64,000 nucleotides of DNA from an uncultured Eubacteriales bacterium (GTDB taxonomy: Bacteria > Bacillota > Clostridia > Monoglobales > Monoglobaceae). The translations under genes were made by a program, and so were the position numbers. The notes below the pieces were generated by a model, which ran no database searches, had not been told where the DNA came from, and saw nothing but the letters and a program-made list of their open reading frames with translations. Location of the stretch: contig CAOKIL010000002.1 in assembly GCA_948468535.1 (NCBI GenBank), positions 23,795 through 87,794 on the forward strand, in the 5' to 3' direction. Each line of letters opens with the position of its first letter. The stretch's first letter is position 1. Shown here one piece after another: positions 63,774-64,000 of the stretch.

Positions 63774-64000
63774 ATGAAAATCGTTACAGTAAGCCGTGAA
63801 TTCGGCAGCGGCGGCAGAGAGCTTGGCAAATTGCTTGCCGATATACTTGGTATGGAATACTATGACCGTGAGATTATAAGCAAAATCGCTGACAAAACTC
63901 ACCTTGACGAAAAGTATGTCGAAGATACGCTGAGCGGCGGAACCATGCAGGGATTTCCGATTACTTTCGGGCGGACTTTTTCGTACTCACCGGTAAGCAG
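63774..64000 (+). CDS. cytidylate-kinase-like protein, cut by window edge
   Basis: The ATG at 63774 (GGAGGACAAG upstream) opens 75 residues that run off the window. MKIVTVSREFGSGGRELGKLLADILGMEYYDREIISKIA is the start of the cytidylate-kinase-like family (AAA_26 type), with a GSGGRELG P-loop-like site at about 11-18. These differ from Cmk proper and are widespread in clostridia; substrate not established. Confidence 0.88.
   Translation, partial: MKIVTVSREFGSGGRELGKLLADILGMEYYDREIISKIADKTHLDEKYVEDTLSGGTMQGFPITFGRTFSYSPVS

Overview
The window looks like a chromosomal segment of a low-GC, Gram-positive, spore-forming anaerobe of the class Clostridia. Evidence: PolC-type DNA polymerase III, sporulation factor SigG next to a DacF/DacB-type carboxypeptidase, an SLH-domain surface protein, GTP-dependent PEP carboxykinase, a PPi-type phosphofructokinase signature, GlnN-type glutamine synthetase, strong AAGGAGG ribosome sites and many TTGACA-N17-TATAAT promoters. 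A gut Clostridia lineage is plausible, but genus cannot be read from this sequence alone. Several genes often found near the origin (parAB, serS, rsmA, rsmG, mnmG) are present, so the segment may be origin-proximal; this is inference.

Layout: 1-2782 is the 5' part of an S-layer-homology gene read leftward. Metabolic genes follow: pyrG; the panBCD operon behind a structured leader; pckG; an mreB-family gene; a sugar ABC ATPase; argCB; an L,D-transpeptidase-like gene; rsmG; and two tRNA genes. From 15.5 to 16.5 kb lies a small regulatory island with an XRE repressor, twin operators and a type I toxin-antitoxin-like locus. It is followed by ribU, polC and ispG. From 22.7 to 24.4 kb there is an accessory island of small RNAs, repeats and a broken type II toxin-antitoxin pair. 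Housekeeping resumes with tRNA-Arg, queH, serS, parBA, rdgB, rsmA, tRNA-Leu and initiator tRNA-Met. A second small-RNA island related to the first lies at 31.5-32.5 kb.

The rest is mostly core: ykvI-like; rpmG-secE-nusG-rplK-rplA; rplJ-rplL behind an L10 leader; dtd; pfp; topB; tex; then a cluster tagA-like, DJ-1, 5-formyl-THF cyclo-ligase, mltG, trmR-like, rodA and HAD. A lipoprotein gene, mnmG, fhs and two tandem Cys-rich membrane peptides follow. Then comes a nitrogen cluster (glnN, an Amt-PII fusion) with hairpins ahead of each gene, then dac, sigG, an aldo/keto reductase, a zinc-ribbon membrane protein and a partial cytidylate-kinase-like gene.

The most unusual content is in the two islands. 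Three copies of a roughly 160-nt RNA gene (minus strand: 23202-23365, 23694-23856, 32003-32162) share a TTTACA-N17 promoter, a long hairpin whose arms covary between copies, and a terminator. Two copies are followed by a tiny K/N-rich ORF that overlaps the terminator of a 77-79 nt RNA made from the opposite strand, and then by a gene of about 100 codons. The islands also hold a type I toxin-antitoxin-like locus (16197-16510). A relative of its 3' half is joined to a Phd antitoxin gene whose partner toxin is truncated to 24 codons (23904-24430).
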